Shown piece by piece: positions 1-5,171 of a DNA stretch of 5,874 bases. The translations under genes and the position numbers were made by a program. The notes under the pieces are model-generated. The model searched no databases, was not told the origin of the DNA, and saw only the letters and a program-made list of their open reading frames with translations. Source of the stretch: Microbacteriaceae bacterium (GTDB lineage Bacteria > Actinomycetota > Actinomycetes > Actinomycetales > Microbacteriaceae); contig JAAZFP010000300.1 in NCBI GenBank assembly GCA_012511645.1, positions 1 to 5,874 on the forward strand, written 5' to 3'. Every line of letters begins with the position of its first letter. The first letter of the stretch is position 1.

Positions 1-917
1 GTCCAGCGCGCGTTCACCTCTGGGTTGCGGCGCACCGCCCACATCAGCGCCTTCGCGAAGATGAGCAGCGGGGAGACCTTGACGCCCTCGAACTCGCTCG
101 ATGCCTTGAGCCGCTTCACGTATTCCATCGTGCGGGTCGCGTCAACGTCAACGAACACGGTGACGTGCGGCGCGGTGAACGCCGAGGCGACCATGTTCTC
201 GGCGATAAGCTTGCGCACTCCCTTAACCGCGAAGCGTTGCTCACGCTGATCAAGCTGCTGCGGTCGTGAGGCCTCACGAAACAGACCATCGCCCGCGGTT
301 TCGCGCAGCACATCCTCGCGCACAATCTCACCGGCATGGCCGGTTCCCACAACCTCGGCGAGGTCCACGCCGAGATCCTTCGCGAGTTTGCGAATCGGTG
401 GCTTGGCAATGATGTTGCTCGCTGGCTGCGGCTCACGCGATGAGGTTACCGAGGATCGCGCTCCGCGCGCGCCGGCCTGCGCCGCTGTGCGGCGGCTCTT
501 CGCGGGGGCGACGGTGCCATAGCCCACCAGCACCGCACCACCCTCATCTTCGGGCAGCCGATCCGATGCTCCCGTTGCGCCAAGCAATTGCGACTTCAAC
601 GCCTCAGATGCGCGGTCAGCACTCTCATCACGAGGATCACCGCTGGGTGCCGCACCAGCGTCAGCGCCAGCTGTCGCGTCCGTGCGAATGCGCAGAATGC
701 CCTGCCCCACCGGCACCGTCTGACCGACCTCGGCCAGCAACCCGGTCACCACACCGGCGAACGGTGACGGCAGCTCAACGAGCGACTTTGCGGTTTCAAT
801 CTCACAGATCACCTGGTTGAGTTCAACCGTGTCGCCCACCGCAACGAGCCAGTTCACGATTTCGGCCTCGGTCAGCCCCTCGCCCACATCGGGAAGGGGG
901 AAGGTCTGCTCGCTCAT
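1..917 (-). CDS. bkdC: Branched-chain 2-oxoacid dehydrogenase E2 (dihydrolipoamide acyltransferase), 3' end outside window
   Basis: E2 core subunit: it takes the acyl group from E1 on a swinging lipoyl arm and passes it to CoA in the cytoplasmic complex. I translated 305 codons from ATG 917-915 with no stop; the gene runs off base 1. Residues about 3-78 form one lipoyl domain with the lipoylation lysine K44 in ETAKS. Residues about 79-168 are a flexible Ala/Gly/Asp-rich linker containing LVGYG (130-134). Residues about 171-204 are the peripheral-subunit-binding domain (PPIRKLAKDLGVDL, then GTGHAGEIVREDV). The acyltransferase domain begins near 228 (VKGVRKLIAENM, then SAFTAPHVTVF). The C-terminal HxxxDG active site lies outside the window. 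The start is fixed by AAGGAG 5 nt upstream, directly after bkdB. The linker motif and the domain start resemble the mycobacterial/Streptomyces BkdC family from memory, so a branched-chain substrate is favoured over pyruvate, but sequence alone does not prove it. Confidence 0.93.
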   Translation of the reverse strand, partial: MSEQTFPLPDVGEGLTEAEIVNWLVAVGDTVELNQVICEIETAKSLVELPSPFAGVVTGLLAEVGQTVPVGQGILRIRTDATAGADAGAAPSGDPRDESADRASEALKSQLLGATGASDRLPEDEGGAVLVGYGTVAPAKSRRTAAQAGARGARSSVTSSREPQPASNIIAKPPIRKLAKDLGVDLAEVVGTGHAGEIVREDVLRETAGDGLFREASRPQQLDQREQRFAVKGVRKLIAENMVASAFTAPHVTVFVDVDATRTMEYVKRLKASSEFEGVKVSPLLIFAKALMWAVRRNPEVNARW

Positions 918-922
918 GACTG

Positions 923-928
923 CTCCTT
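923..928 (-). promoter_or_regulatory. Shine-Dalgarno of bkdC
   Basis: AAGGAG on the minus strand lies 5 nt before the bkdC ATG. Its first two bases are the last two of the bkdB TAA stop. A ribosome ending bkdB therefore sits on the bkdC initiation site, which suggests coupled translation and E1-beta/E2 made in ratio. Confidence 0.8.
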
Positions 929-1928
929 AGTAGTTCAACGCGCGGTCGACGGCTTCAAGTACCCGGTCGGCATCGGGCAGGTACACACCCTCAAGTTTCG
1001 CAGGCGGGAACGGCACATCGAAGCCACTCACCCGGAGTGGCGGTGCCTGCAGCGAGTAGAAGGCTCGTTCCGCGAGGGTCGCGGCAACCTCGCTTCCGAG
1101 GCTTGCGTTGCCCGGAGCCTCTTGCGCGACGACCAGTCGACCGGTCTTCTGCACCGACGCCACAATGGGGTCGTAGTCAATGGGCGAGAGGCTGCGCAGG
1201 TCAATCACCTCGAGGGTGTGGCCCTCATCCGCAGCAAGATCAGCGGCCTGCAGCAGGGTGGTCACCATCGCACCGAAACCGACGACGGTGCAGTCGTCAC
1301 CCGATCGCACGACCGTGGTGCGGTGCAGGGGGGTTGCGAGGGCCAGAGGATCAACCTCGCCCTTCTGCCAGTACTTTGCCTTGGGCTCGAAGAAGATCAC
1401 GGGGTCATCTGAAGAGATCGCCTGCTGCATCATCCAGTAGGCGTCGTGCGCATTCGACGGGGCGACCACGCGCAGGCCGGCAGTGTGCGCAAAGTAGGCC
1501 TCGGGGCTCTCTTGGTGATGCTCAACCGCGCCAATATGTCCGCCGTAGGGCAGACGAATGACCACCGGCATCGGCTGCGCGCCGTCGGTGCGGCTCGTCA
1601 GCTTAGCCAGCTGCGTCACGATCTGGTTGAAGGCGGGAAAGACAAAGCCATCGAACTGGATCTCGACCACCGGGCGATAGCCCGCCATCGCGAGACCGAT
1701 TGCGTGACCGACAATGCCGGCCTCGGCGAGCGGGGTGTCGATCACCCTGGCCGATCCGAAGTCTCGTTGTAGCCCATCGGTGACGCGGAAGACCCCACCA
1801 AGGGGGCCGATGTCTTCGCCGAGCAGCACGACGGTCGGGTCAGCGAGCATCGCAGCCCGCAGCCCCTCATTAATCGCCTTCGAGATGGGCAGTTGCTGTC
1901 GCTCGGTGAGCGCTTCTGGGGTGCTCAT
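927..1928 (-). CDS. bkdB: Branched-chain 2-oxoacid dehydrogenase E1 beta subunit
   Basis: Beta subunit of the thiamine-diphosphate-dependent E1 decarboxylase; it pairs with E1-alpha as an alpha2beta2 heterotetramer. The protein is 333 aa, close to the usual 325-340 for the family. The N-terminal pyrimidine-binding transketolase domain (about 13-190) carries LLGEDIG (35-41), the cofactor-activating glutamate E69 in DTPLAEAGI, and the HHQESPEAYFAH active-site segment (H137/H138). The C-terminal transketolase domain spans about 205-325 with IDLRSLSPID and VVAQEAP. The ATG at 1928-1926 is well supported: it overlaps the bkdA stop as ATGA and has GGAGG 6 nt upstream. It is complete, ending in TAA at 929-927. 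It lies between the alpha and E2 genes in the usual alpha-beta-E2 order. Pyruvate dehydrogenase beta subunits are close relatives, so substrate assignment rests on the set as a whole. Confidence 0.95.
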   Translation of the reverse strand: MSTPEALTERQQLPISKAINEGLRAAMLADPTVVLLGEDIGPLGGVFRVTDGLQRDFGSARVIDTPLAEAGIVGHAIGLAMAGYRPVVEIQFDGFVFPAFNQIVTQLAKLTSRTDGAQPMPVVIRLPYGGHIGAVEHHQESPEAYFAHTAGLRVVAPSNAHDAYWMMQQAISSDDPVIFFEPKAKYWQKGEVDPLALATPLHRTTVVRSGDDCTVVGFGAMVTTLLQAADLAADEGHTLEVIDLRSLSPIDYDPIVASVQKTGRLVVAQEAPGNASLGSEVAATLAERAFYSLQAPPLRVSGFDVPFPPAKLEGVYLPDADRVLEAVDRALNY

Positions 1929-3100
1929 GCGTCCCCTCCAAACGAGGCTTCGTAGCGATCAAGCCACTCCCGCTGAGCGGTCATGACCGGGTGCGGCTCA
2001 CTGTACACATGCGCAAACATGCTGTCTCTGTCTGGTTCAGGCAGCGTCAAAATTGCCTCACGGGTCTCGGCAATCACGGCCTTGATCTGCGCAGCCGTCT
2101 GCTCAAAGAACTCGTCGTCGGCACCAAGCTCACGCAGGTAGGTTTCGAAGCGCACGACGGGATCCTTCTCACGCCAGCTCTCCACCTCATCGCTTTCGCG
2201 GTAGCGGGTAGGGTCGTCGCTCGTCGTGTGCGCCCCCATGCGATAAGTGAGCGCTTCGATATACCCGGGCCCCTCACCTGATCGGGCAGCGTCGAGAAAA
2301 CGCTTCGCGACGGCGTAGCCAGCGAGCGGGTCGTTGCCGTCGATCTGCACGGCCCGCAGCCCAAAGCCAAGCGCACGGCGATAGAACGGGGTGCGCGACT
2401 GCCGCACCGCAGGCACCGAAATAGCCCATCCGTTGTTCTGCATCACATGCACCAGCGGCGCCTGAAAACTCGCGGCAAACACCATCGACTCGTTCACATC
2501 ACCCTGGCTCGTGGTGCCATCGCCGTAAAACGCAATGGTTGCCGCTTCGGTTGGCGCACCGGGTGCTCCCGGATCGAGCGAGCTGTCGCCCTGCGCGCGC
2601 TTTGCGTCGAGCACCTGGCTGAGCGCAAAGCCCGAGGCGTGCTGCGTCTGTGCGCCGAGCACGAGCGTGTAGAGGTGGCAGTTGCCATTGGCCGGGTCGG
2701 TGACATCCCAGCCACCGTGGGTCACCCCACGAAACTGGCCAGCGATTGCCGACAGCTGCACCCCGCGCACATGGGCAACCGTGTGCTCACGATAGGTCGG
2801 GAAGAGGTGATCCTGGGGCAACGCCGCGTGTGCGATGCCAACTTGTCCGCCCTCCTGCCCCATGCTCGGCGCCCACAGCGCAAGCTGCCCCTGACGCTGC
2901 AAGTGCGTGCACTCAATGTCGAAGGCTCGCACGGTCGCCATGTCGAGATACCACTGCTTCAGCTGATCAAGATCCACATCCTCAAGCTCTGCCGCAAACT
3001 CGGCCGCCGTGGCTGAGGGCGCATACCGTCCCTCGTCATCAAGGAAGCGAATGGGTTCTGGATCGCGCCAATCGGGCCCGAAGGGTGTTGTGTCGCTCAC
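1925..3100 (-). CDS. bkdA: Branched-chain 2-oxoacid dehydrogenase E1 alpha subunit
   Basis: Alpha subunit of the E1 decarboxylase, holding the diphosphate end of thiamine diphosphate; it decarboxylates 2-oxoacids and loads the acyl group onto E2 lipoyl-lysine. The protein is 391 aa. The N-terminal stretch PIRFLDDEGRY (16-26) is of the kind seen in BCKDH alpha subunits. The Mg/ThDP motif runs from GDG (193-195) to NNGWAIS (222-228). Residues 287-301 (YRMGAHTTSDDPTRY) match the BCKDH alpha phosphorylation-loop region with its active-site histidine H291. A Gly/Ala/Pro/Ser-rich stretch (about 169-186) sits just before the ThDP motif and looks like an inserted loop. The start is GTG 3100-3098 (read as Met); no SD precedes it, but TACACT lies 7 nt upstream, consistent with a leaderless mRNA. 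First gene of the operon. PDH alpha is the main alternative; the loop sequence favours branched-chain substrates. Confidence 0.93.
   Translation of the reverse strand: MSDTTPFGPDWRDPEPIRFLDDEGRYAPSATAAEFAAELEDVDLDQLKQWYLDMATVRAFDIECTHLQRQGQLALWAPSMGQEGGQVGIAHAALPQDHLFPTYREHTVAHVRGVQLSAIAGQFRGVTHGGWDVTDPANGNCHLYTLVLGAQTQHASGFALSQVLDAKRAQGDSSLDPGAPGAPTEAATIAFYGDGTTSQGDVNESMVFAASFQAPLVHVMQNNGWAISVPAVRQSRTPFYRRALGFGLRAVQIDGNDPLAGYAVAKRFLDAARSGEGPGYIEALTYRMGAHTTSDDPTRYRESDEVESWREKDPVVRFETYLRELGADDEFFEQTAAQIKAVIAETREAILTLPEPDRDSMFAHVYSEPHPVMTAQREWLDRYEASFGGDA
1935..1939 (-). promoter_or_regulatory. Shine-Dalgarno of bkdB
   Basis: GGAGG on the minus strand ends 6 nt before the bkdB ATG and lies inside the last codons of bkdA. 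With the ATGA overlap (1925-1928) it fixes the bkdB start and points to translational coupling between E1-alpha and E1-beta. Confidence 0.85.
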
Positions 3101-3107
3101 CCAGCCC

Positions 3108-3113
3108 AGTGTA
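3108..3113 (-). promoter_or_regulatory. Candidate -10 box for the bkdABC operon (leaderless start)
   Basis: TACACT on the minus strand fits TANNNT and lies 7 nt before the GTG of bkdA, so transcription would begin at or next to the start codon. No SD-like sequence precedes the GTG, which agrees with a leaderless transcript, common in actinobacteria. The -35 region (about 17 nt further upstream, CTCGCC) is poor, so an activator or extended contacts may be needed; that last point is inference. Confidence 0.55.
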
Positions 3114-3138
3114 GTTCTCGAGCATCACGCGGCGAGTA

Positions 3139-3156
3139 TGTGAGCCATGTTTCACA
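3139..3156. promoter_or_regulatory. TGTGA-N8-TCACA dyad, possible regulator site
   Basis: TGTGA (3139-3143) and TCACA (3152-3156) form a 5-bp inverted repeat with an 8-nt spacer in the divergent promoter region, centred about 47 bp upstream of the bkdA start. The half-sites are those of CRP/GlxR-type regulators, but their usual spacer is 6 nt, so this may be a different factor or chance. The right half-site lies inside the first copy of the 13-bp tandem repeat. Confidence 0.25.
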
Positions 3157-3175
3157 CCGAATTTTCACACCGAAT
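3150..3175. repeat. Perfect tandem duplication of a 13-bp unit
   Basis: The unit TTTCACACCGAAT occurs twice without a gap, at 3150-3162 and 3163-3175, with no mismatch. It lies between the two divergent candidate promoters, about 41-66 bp upstream of the start of the membrane-protein gene and about 50-75 bp upstream of bkdA. Its position fits a direct-repeat operator; a neutral slippage duplication is the alternative. The repeat itself is directly visible, its role is inferred. Confidence 0.85.
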
Positions 3176-3202
3176 CATCGGGCGCGACTCCCCCATCGGT
3201 GC

Positions 3203-3208
3203 CAGACT
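3203..3208 (+). promoter_or_regulatory. Candidate -10 box for the PF04020-like gene (leaderless start)
   Basis: CAGACT (fitting the NANNNT core) lies 7 nt before ATG 3216, the same geometry as at bkdA. No SD precedes this ATG. The -35 region is weak. It supports ATG 3216 as the true start over the in-frame ATG at 3147. Confidence 0.4.
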
Positions 3209-3215
3209 AGAACAC

Positions 3216-3623
3216 ATGAGAACCGTGATTCGTGTGTTGGTCGGTGCGTTCGCCCTGTGGCTCACCACACTCATTGTGGGTGGCAGCGGTGATCACGGCG
3301 TGTGGATCGTGCCGATTGGCAGCGGCCCCTATGACAAACTGATTACCCTCCTGCTGGTCGCCCTCATCTTTGGACTGGTCAACGGCACACTCGGCAAGAT
3401 CGTGCGCATCGTGTCGATTCCGCTCTACATACTGACGCTCGGCCTATTTGGCCTGATCGTGAACGGCATCCTGATGTGGGTCGTCGCCTGGATCTCAGGC
3501 CTCGCCGGGTTCGGGCTCCAGATCGGTGGCTTCTGGTGGGGTGTGCTCGGCGCCCTCGTGCTGTCGATCTTGTCAGGCATCATGAACGGTCTGCTCGGCA
3601 CGGGCAAGCGCAAGGATCGCTAA
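3216..3623 (+). CDS. Small four-helix membrane protein, PF04020 (YvlD / phage_holin_4_2) family
   Basis: Integral membrane protein of 135 aa from ATG 3216. Hydrophobic segments lie at about 4-23, 41-60, 66-93 and 104-127, with a basic tail (GKRKDR). The segment IPLYILTLGLFGLIVNGIL (68-86) is the hallmark of the family once called DUF360. The name 'phage holin' is by sequence class only; there are no phage genes here, and chromosomal members such as Bacillus YvlD have no settled biochemical role. An in-frame ATG at 3147 would add 23 residues (MFHTEFSHRII...), but these are polar, lack family resemblance and would be encoded across the 13-bp tandem repeat; the later ATG has a suitable -10 and puts the first helix at the N-terminus. 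It is divergent from bkdA, which may mean shared control. Confidence 0.85.
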   Translation: MRTVIRVLVGAFALWLTTLIVGGSGDHGVWIVPIGSGPYDKLITLLLVALIFGLVNGTLGKIVRIVSIPLYILTLGLFGLIVNGILMWVVAWISGLAGFGLQIGGFWWGVLGALVLSILSGIMNGLLGTGKRKDR

Positions 3624-3701
3624 TCCGCGCTTCAGAGGATGAAACTTCGGGTGATTCAGGGGCCCACTGACCCCCACAGCCGTTTCTCGTGCACCTGGTG
3701 A

Positions 3702-3707
3702 AAGAAT
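3702..3707 (+). promoter_or_regulatory. Candidate -10 box for purB
   Basis: AAGAAT, in the context GGTGAAAGAATGG, would start transcription near 3714 and leave a leader of about 40 nt with an SD. No good -35 is seen 16-18 nt upstream. The abutting palindrome CACCTGGTG (3692-3700) could be an operator or chance. Confidence 0.3.
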
Positions 3708-3712
3708 GGAGA

Positions 3713-3728
3713 GGCCGATCCCCCGGCC
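3713..3728 (+). other. Small hairpin in the purB leader
   Basis: GGCCG (3713-3717) and CGGCC (3724-3728) form a perfect 5-bp G/C stem with a 6-nt loop, 16 nt before the SD. It has no T-run and is too short to call a riboswitch. It may stabilise the 5' end if transcription begins near 3714. Confidence 0.3.
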
Positions 3729-3744
3729 ACCAACGCTCACCCAC

Positions 3745-3748
3745 GGAG
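3745..3748 (+). promoter_or_regulatory. Shine-Dalgarno deciding the purB start
   Basis: GGAG lies 7 nt before ATG 3756. An in-frame TTG at 3750 would add only two residues and would sit 1 nt from the SD, too close, so ATG 3756 is chosen. Confidence 0.75.
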
Positions 3749-3755
3749 ATTGCAC

Positions 3756-5135
3756 ATGTCCTCGCTTCCCCTGCAGCCCATCAGTCCACTCGACGGCCGT
3801 TACGCGAAGCAGGTCTCGGCCATCGGTGCCTTCCTCTCCGAGGCCGGACTCAACCGTGCGCGAGTGCACGTCGAGGTCGAATGGTTGATTTATCTCACCT
3901 CACATTCCCTGCTCGGCTCTGCTCCACTCAGTGACGAAGCGATCGCTCGTCTGCGCCAGTGGGCAGCAGACTTTGGCCAGCCTGAGATTGATCGTCTCGC
4001 CGAGATCGAAGCAACCACTCAGCACGACGTGAAGGCGATCGAATACCTGGTGCGCGAACGTCTCTCTGACCAGCGGCTCGATCACATCGCTGAGCTCACC
4101 CACGTTGCCTGCACCAGCGAAGACATCAACAACCTGAGCTATGCGCTCACCGTCAAGCAGGCGGTCGCCGAGGTCTGGCAGCCGAAGCTCGGCGCGGTTA
4201 TCGCCGAGCTCACTCGGCAGGCCGAGCAGTACCGCAATCTTCCAATGATGAGCCGCACCCACGGTCAGCCTGCGACCCCCACCACGCTCGGCAAAGAGCT
4301 TGCCGTGTTCGTGCATCGCCTGGGCCGCCAGGTGCGTCAGATCAACCAGATCGAATACCTGGGTAAGTTCTCTGGCGCGACCGGCACCTTCGCGGCACAC
4401 CTCGCGGCCGATCCAACGGTCGACTGGCAGCGGGTGTCTCGCGAGTTTGTTGAGGGTCTCGGCCTCGATTGGAACCCACTCACCACGCAGATCGAGTCGC
4501 ACGACTGGCAGGCTGAGCTCTACTCCCGCATTGCGCACGCAAACCGCATTCTGCACAACCTTGCGACCGATATTTGGAGTTACATTTCGATCGGCTACTT
4601 CAAGCAGATTCCTGTTGAAGGTGCCACTGGATCGTCGACGATGCCGCACAAGGTGAACCCCATTCGCTTCGAGAACGCCGAAGCGAACCTCGAACTATCA
4701 AACGCGGTGCTCGATTCGCTCGCCGAGACGCTGGTCACCAGCCGCTGGCAGCGCGACCTGACCGACTCGTCGGCTCAGCGCAACATCGGTGTTGGCCTCG
4801 GCCACTCGGTGCTCGCGCTCGACAATATTCTTCGCGGACTCGGCCAGATTGATGCTGACGAGGCCGTGATCGCGGCAGATCTCGACGCCAACTGGGAGGT
4901 GCTTGGCGAAGCGATTCAAACGGTGATCCGTGCTGAGGTGACCGCCGGTCGCTCTTCCATCGAAGACCCGTACGCAGCACTCAAGGAGCTGACGCGCGGC
5001 AAGCGCATCGGTCAGGCAGACCTCATCGCATTTGTGTCTGAGCTGCAGATCGGCGACGATGCAAAGGCTCGGCTGTTGGAACTCACTCCCGCCACCTACA
5101 TCGGTGATGCTGCGCGACTGCTCTCGCATCTCTAA
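3756..5135 (+). CDS. purB: Adenylosuccinate lyase
   Basis: Cytoplasmic homotetrameric lyase acting twice in purine synthesis: SAICAR to AICAR plus fumarate, and adenylosuccinate to AMP plus fumarate. The protein is 459 aa, complete, and resembles E. coli PurB (456 aa) along its length. It opens with LQPISPLDGRY (6-16). Conserved parts follow: TTQHDVKAIEY, ACTSEDINN (118-126), SRTHGQPATP (166-175) with the active-site histidine H169, and the superfamily signature GSSTMPHKVNP (292-302) with the catalytic serine at 293/294 on the mobile loop. SRWQRDLTDSSAQRN and the tail KELTRGKR...TPATYIGDA also match. No key residue is missing. It belongs to the E. coli-like subtype, not the B. subtilis-like one, a distinction worth noting in an actinobacterium. 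Its neighbours are unrelated to purine synthesis. It ends in TAA 33 nt before the next gene. Confidence 0.97.
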   Translation: MSSLPLQPISPLDGRYAKQVSAIGAFLSEAGLNRARVHVEVEWLIYLTSHSLLGSAPLSDEAIARLRQWAADFGQPEIDRLAEIEATTQHDVKAIEYLVRERLSDQRLDHIAELTHVACTSEDINNLSYALTVKQAVAEVWQPKLGAVIAELTRQAEQYRNLPMMSRTHGQPATPTTLGKELAVFVHRLGRQVRQINQIEYLGKFSGATGTFAAHLAADPTVDWQRVSREFVEGLGLDWNPLTTQIESHDWQAELYSRIAHANRILHNLATDIWSYISIGYFKQIPVEGATGSSTMPHKVNPIRFENAEANLELSNAVLDSLAETLVTSRWQRDLTDSSAQRNIGVGLGHSVLALDNILRGLGQIDADEAVIAADLDANWEVLGEAIQTVIRAEVTAGRSSIEDPYAALKELTRGKRIGQADLIAFVSELQIGDDAKARLLELTPATYIGDAARLLSHL

Positions 5136-5148
5136 CACATATTTTTGA

Positions 5149-5171
5149 CACCTCGATACCATGAAGAGGTG
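5149..5171. repeat. Inverted repeat around the start of the LssY_C gene
   Basis: CACCTC (5149-5154) and GAGGTG (5166-5171) are perfect 6-bp arms with an 11-nt spacer. The right arm contains the proposed GTG start and the spacer holds the TACCAT -10. No T-run follows, so it is not an intrinsic terminator of purB. It could be an operator covering the promoter. Confidence 0.4.
5157..5162 (+). promoter_or_regulatory. Candidate -10 box for the LssY_C gene (leaderless start)
   Basis: TACCAT fits TANNNT and lies 6 nt before GTG 5169, the third case of this geometry in the window. A TTGACA at 5145-5150 is only 6 nt upstream and cannot be its -35; no good hexamer is seen at the proper distance. Confidence 0.45.

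Larger units (their letters stand above)
3624..3755 (+). other. Intergenic region before purB
   Basis: 132 nt without a gene. It contains an imperfect dyad at 3657-3671 (TCAG-n-GG-n-CC-n-CTGA) with no T-run after it, so it is a poor terminator candidate for the upstream gene. It also holds a 9-nt palindrome CACCTGGTG (3692-3700), a weak -10 (3702-3707), a small hairpin (3713-3728) and the purB SD. Read-through from the upstream gene cannot be excluded. Confidence 0.4.

Noticed and set aside
440..820. Plus-strand open frame opposite bkdC
   Set aside because: The translation is Arg/Pro/His-rich low complexity; the minus-strand frame gives clear lipoyl and linker sequence across the same bases.
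2447..3016. Plus-strand 189-codon open frame opposite bkdA
   Set aside because: It is a shadow of the E1-alpha gene, with no recognisable domain and no promoter or SD.
3147..3215. 23-residue N-terminal extension of the PF04020 protein from ATG 3147
   Set aside because: There is no good SD, the residues are polar and unlike the family, and they would be encoded across the 13-bp tandem repeat; ATG 3216 has a better -10 and places helix 1 at the N-terminus.
3216..3623. Reading the 'phage holin' family name as a sign of prophage
   Set aside because: No other phage gene, integrase or attachment repeat is present; chromosomal PF04020 proteins are common outside phages.
3657..3674. Terminator after the PF04020 gene
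   Set aside because: The dyad is imperfect and no T-run follows, so an intrinsic terminator cannot be supported.
3900..4649. A 249-codon open frame on the minus strand inside purB
   Set aside because: It is a mirror of the purB codon pattern, with no family resemblance and no SD-supported start seen.
5145..5150. Consensus TTGACA as -35 for the LssY_C gene
   Set aside because: It is 6 nt from the TACCAT -10, and no -10-like hexamer lies 16-18 nt downstream of it.
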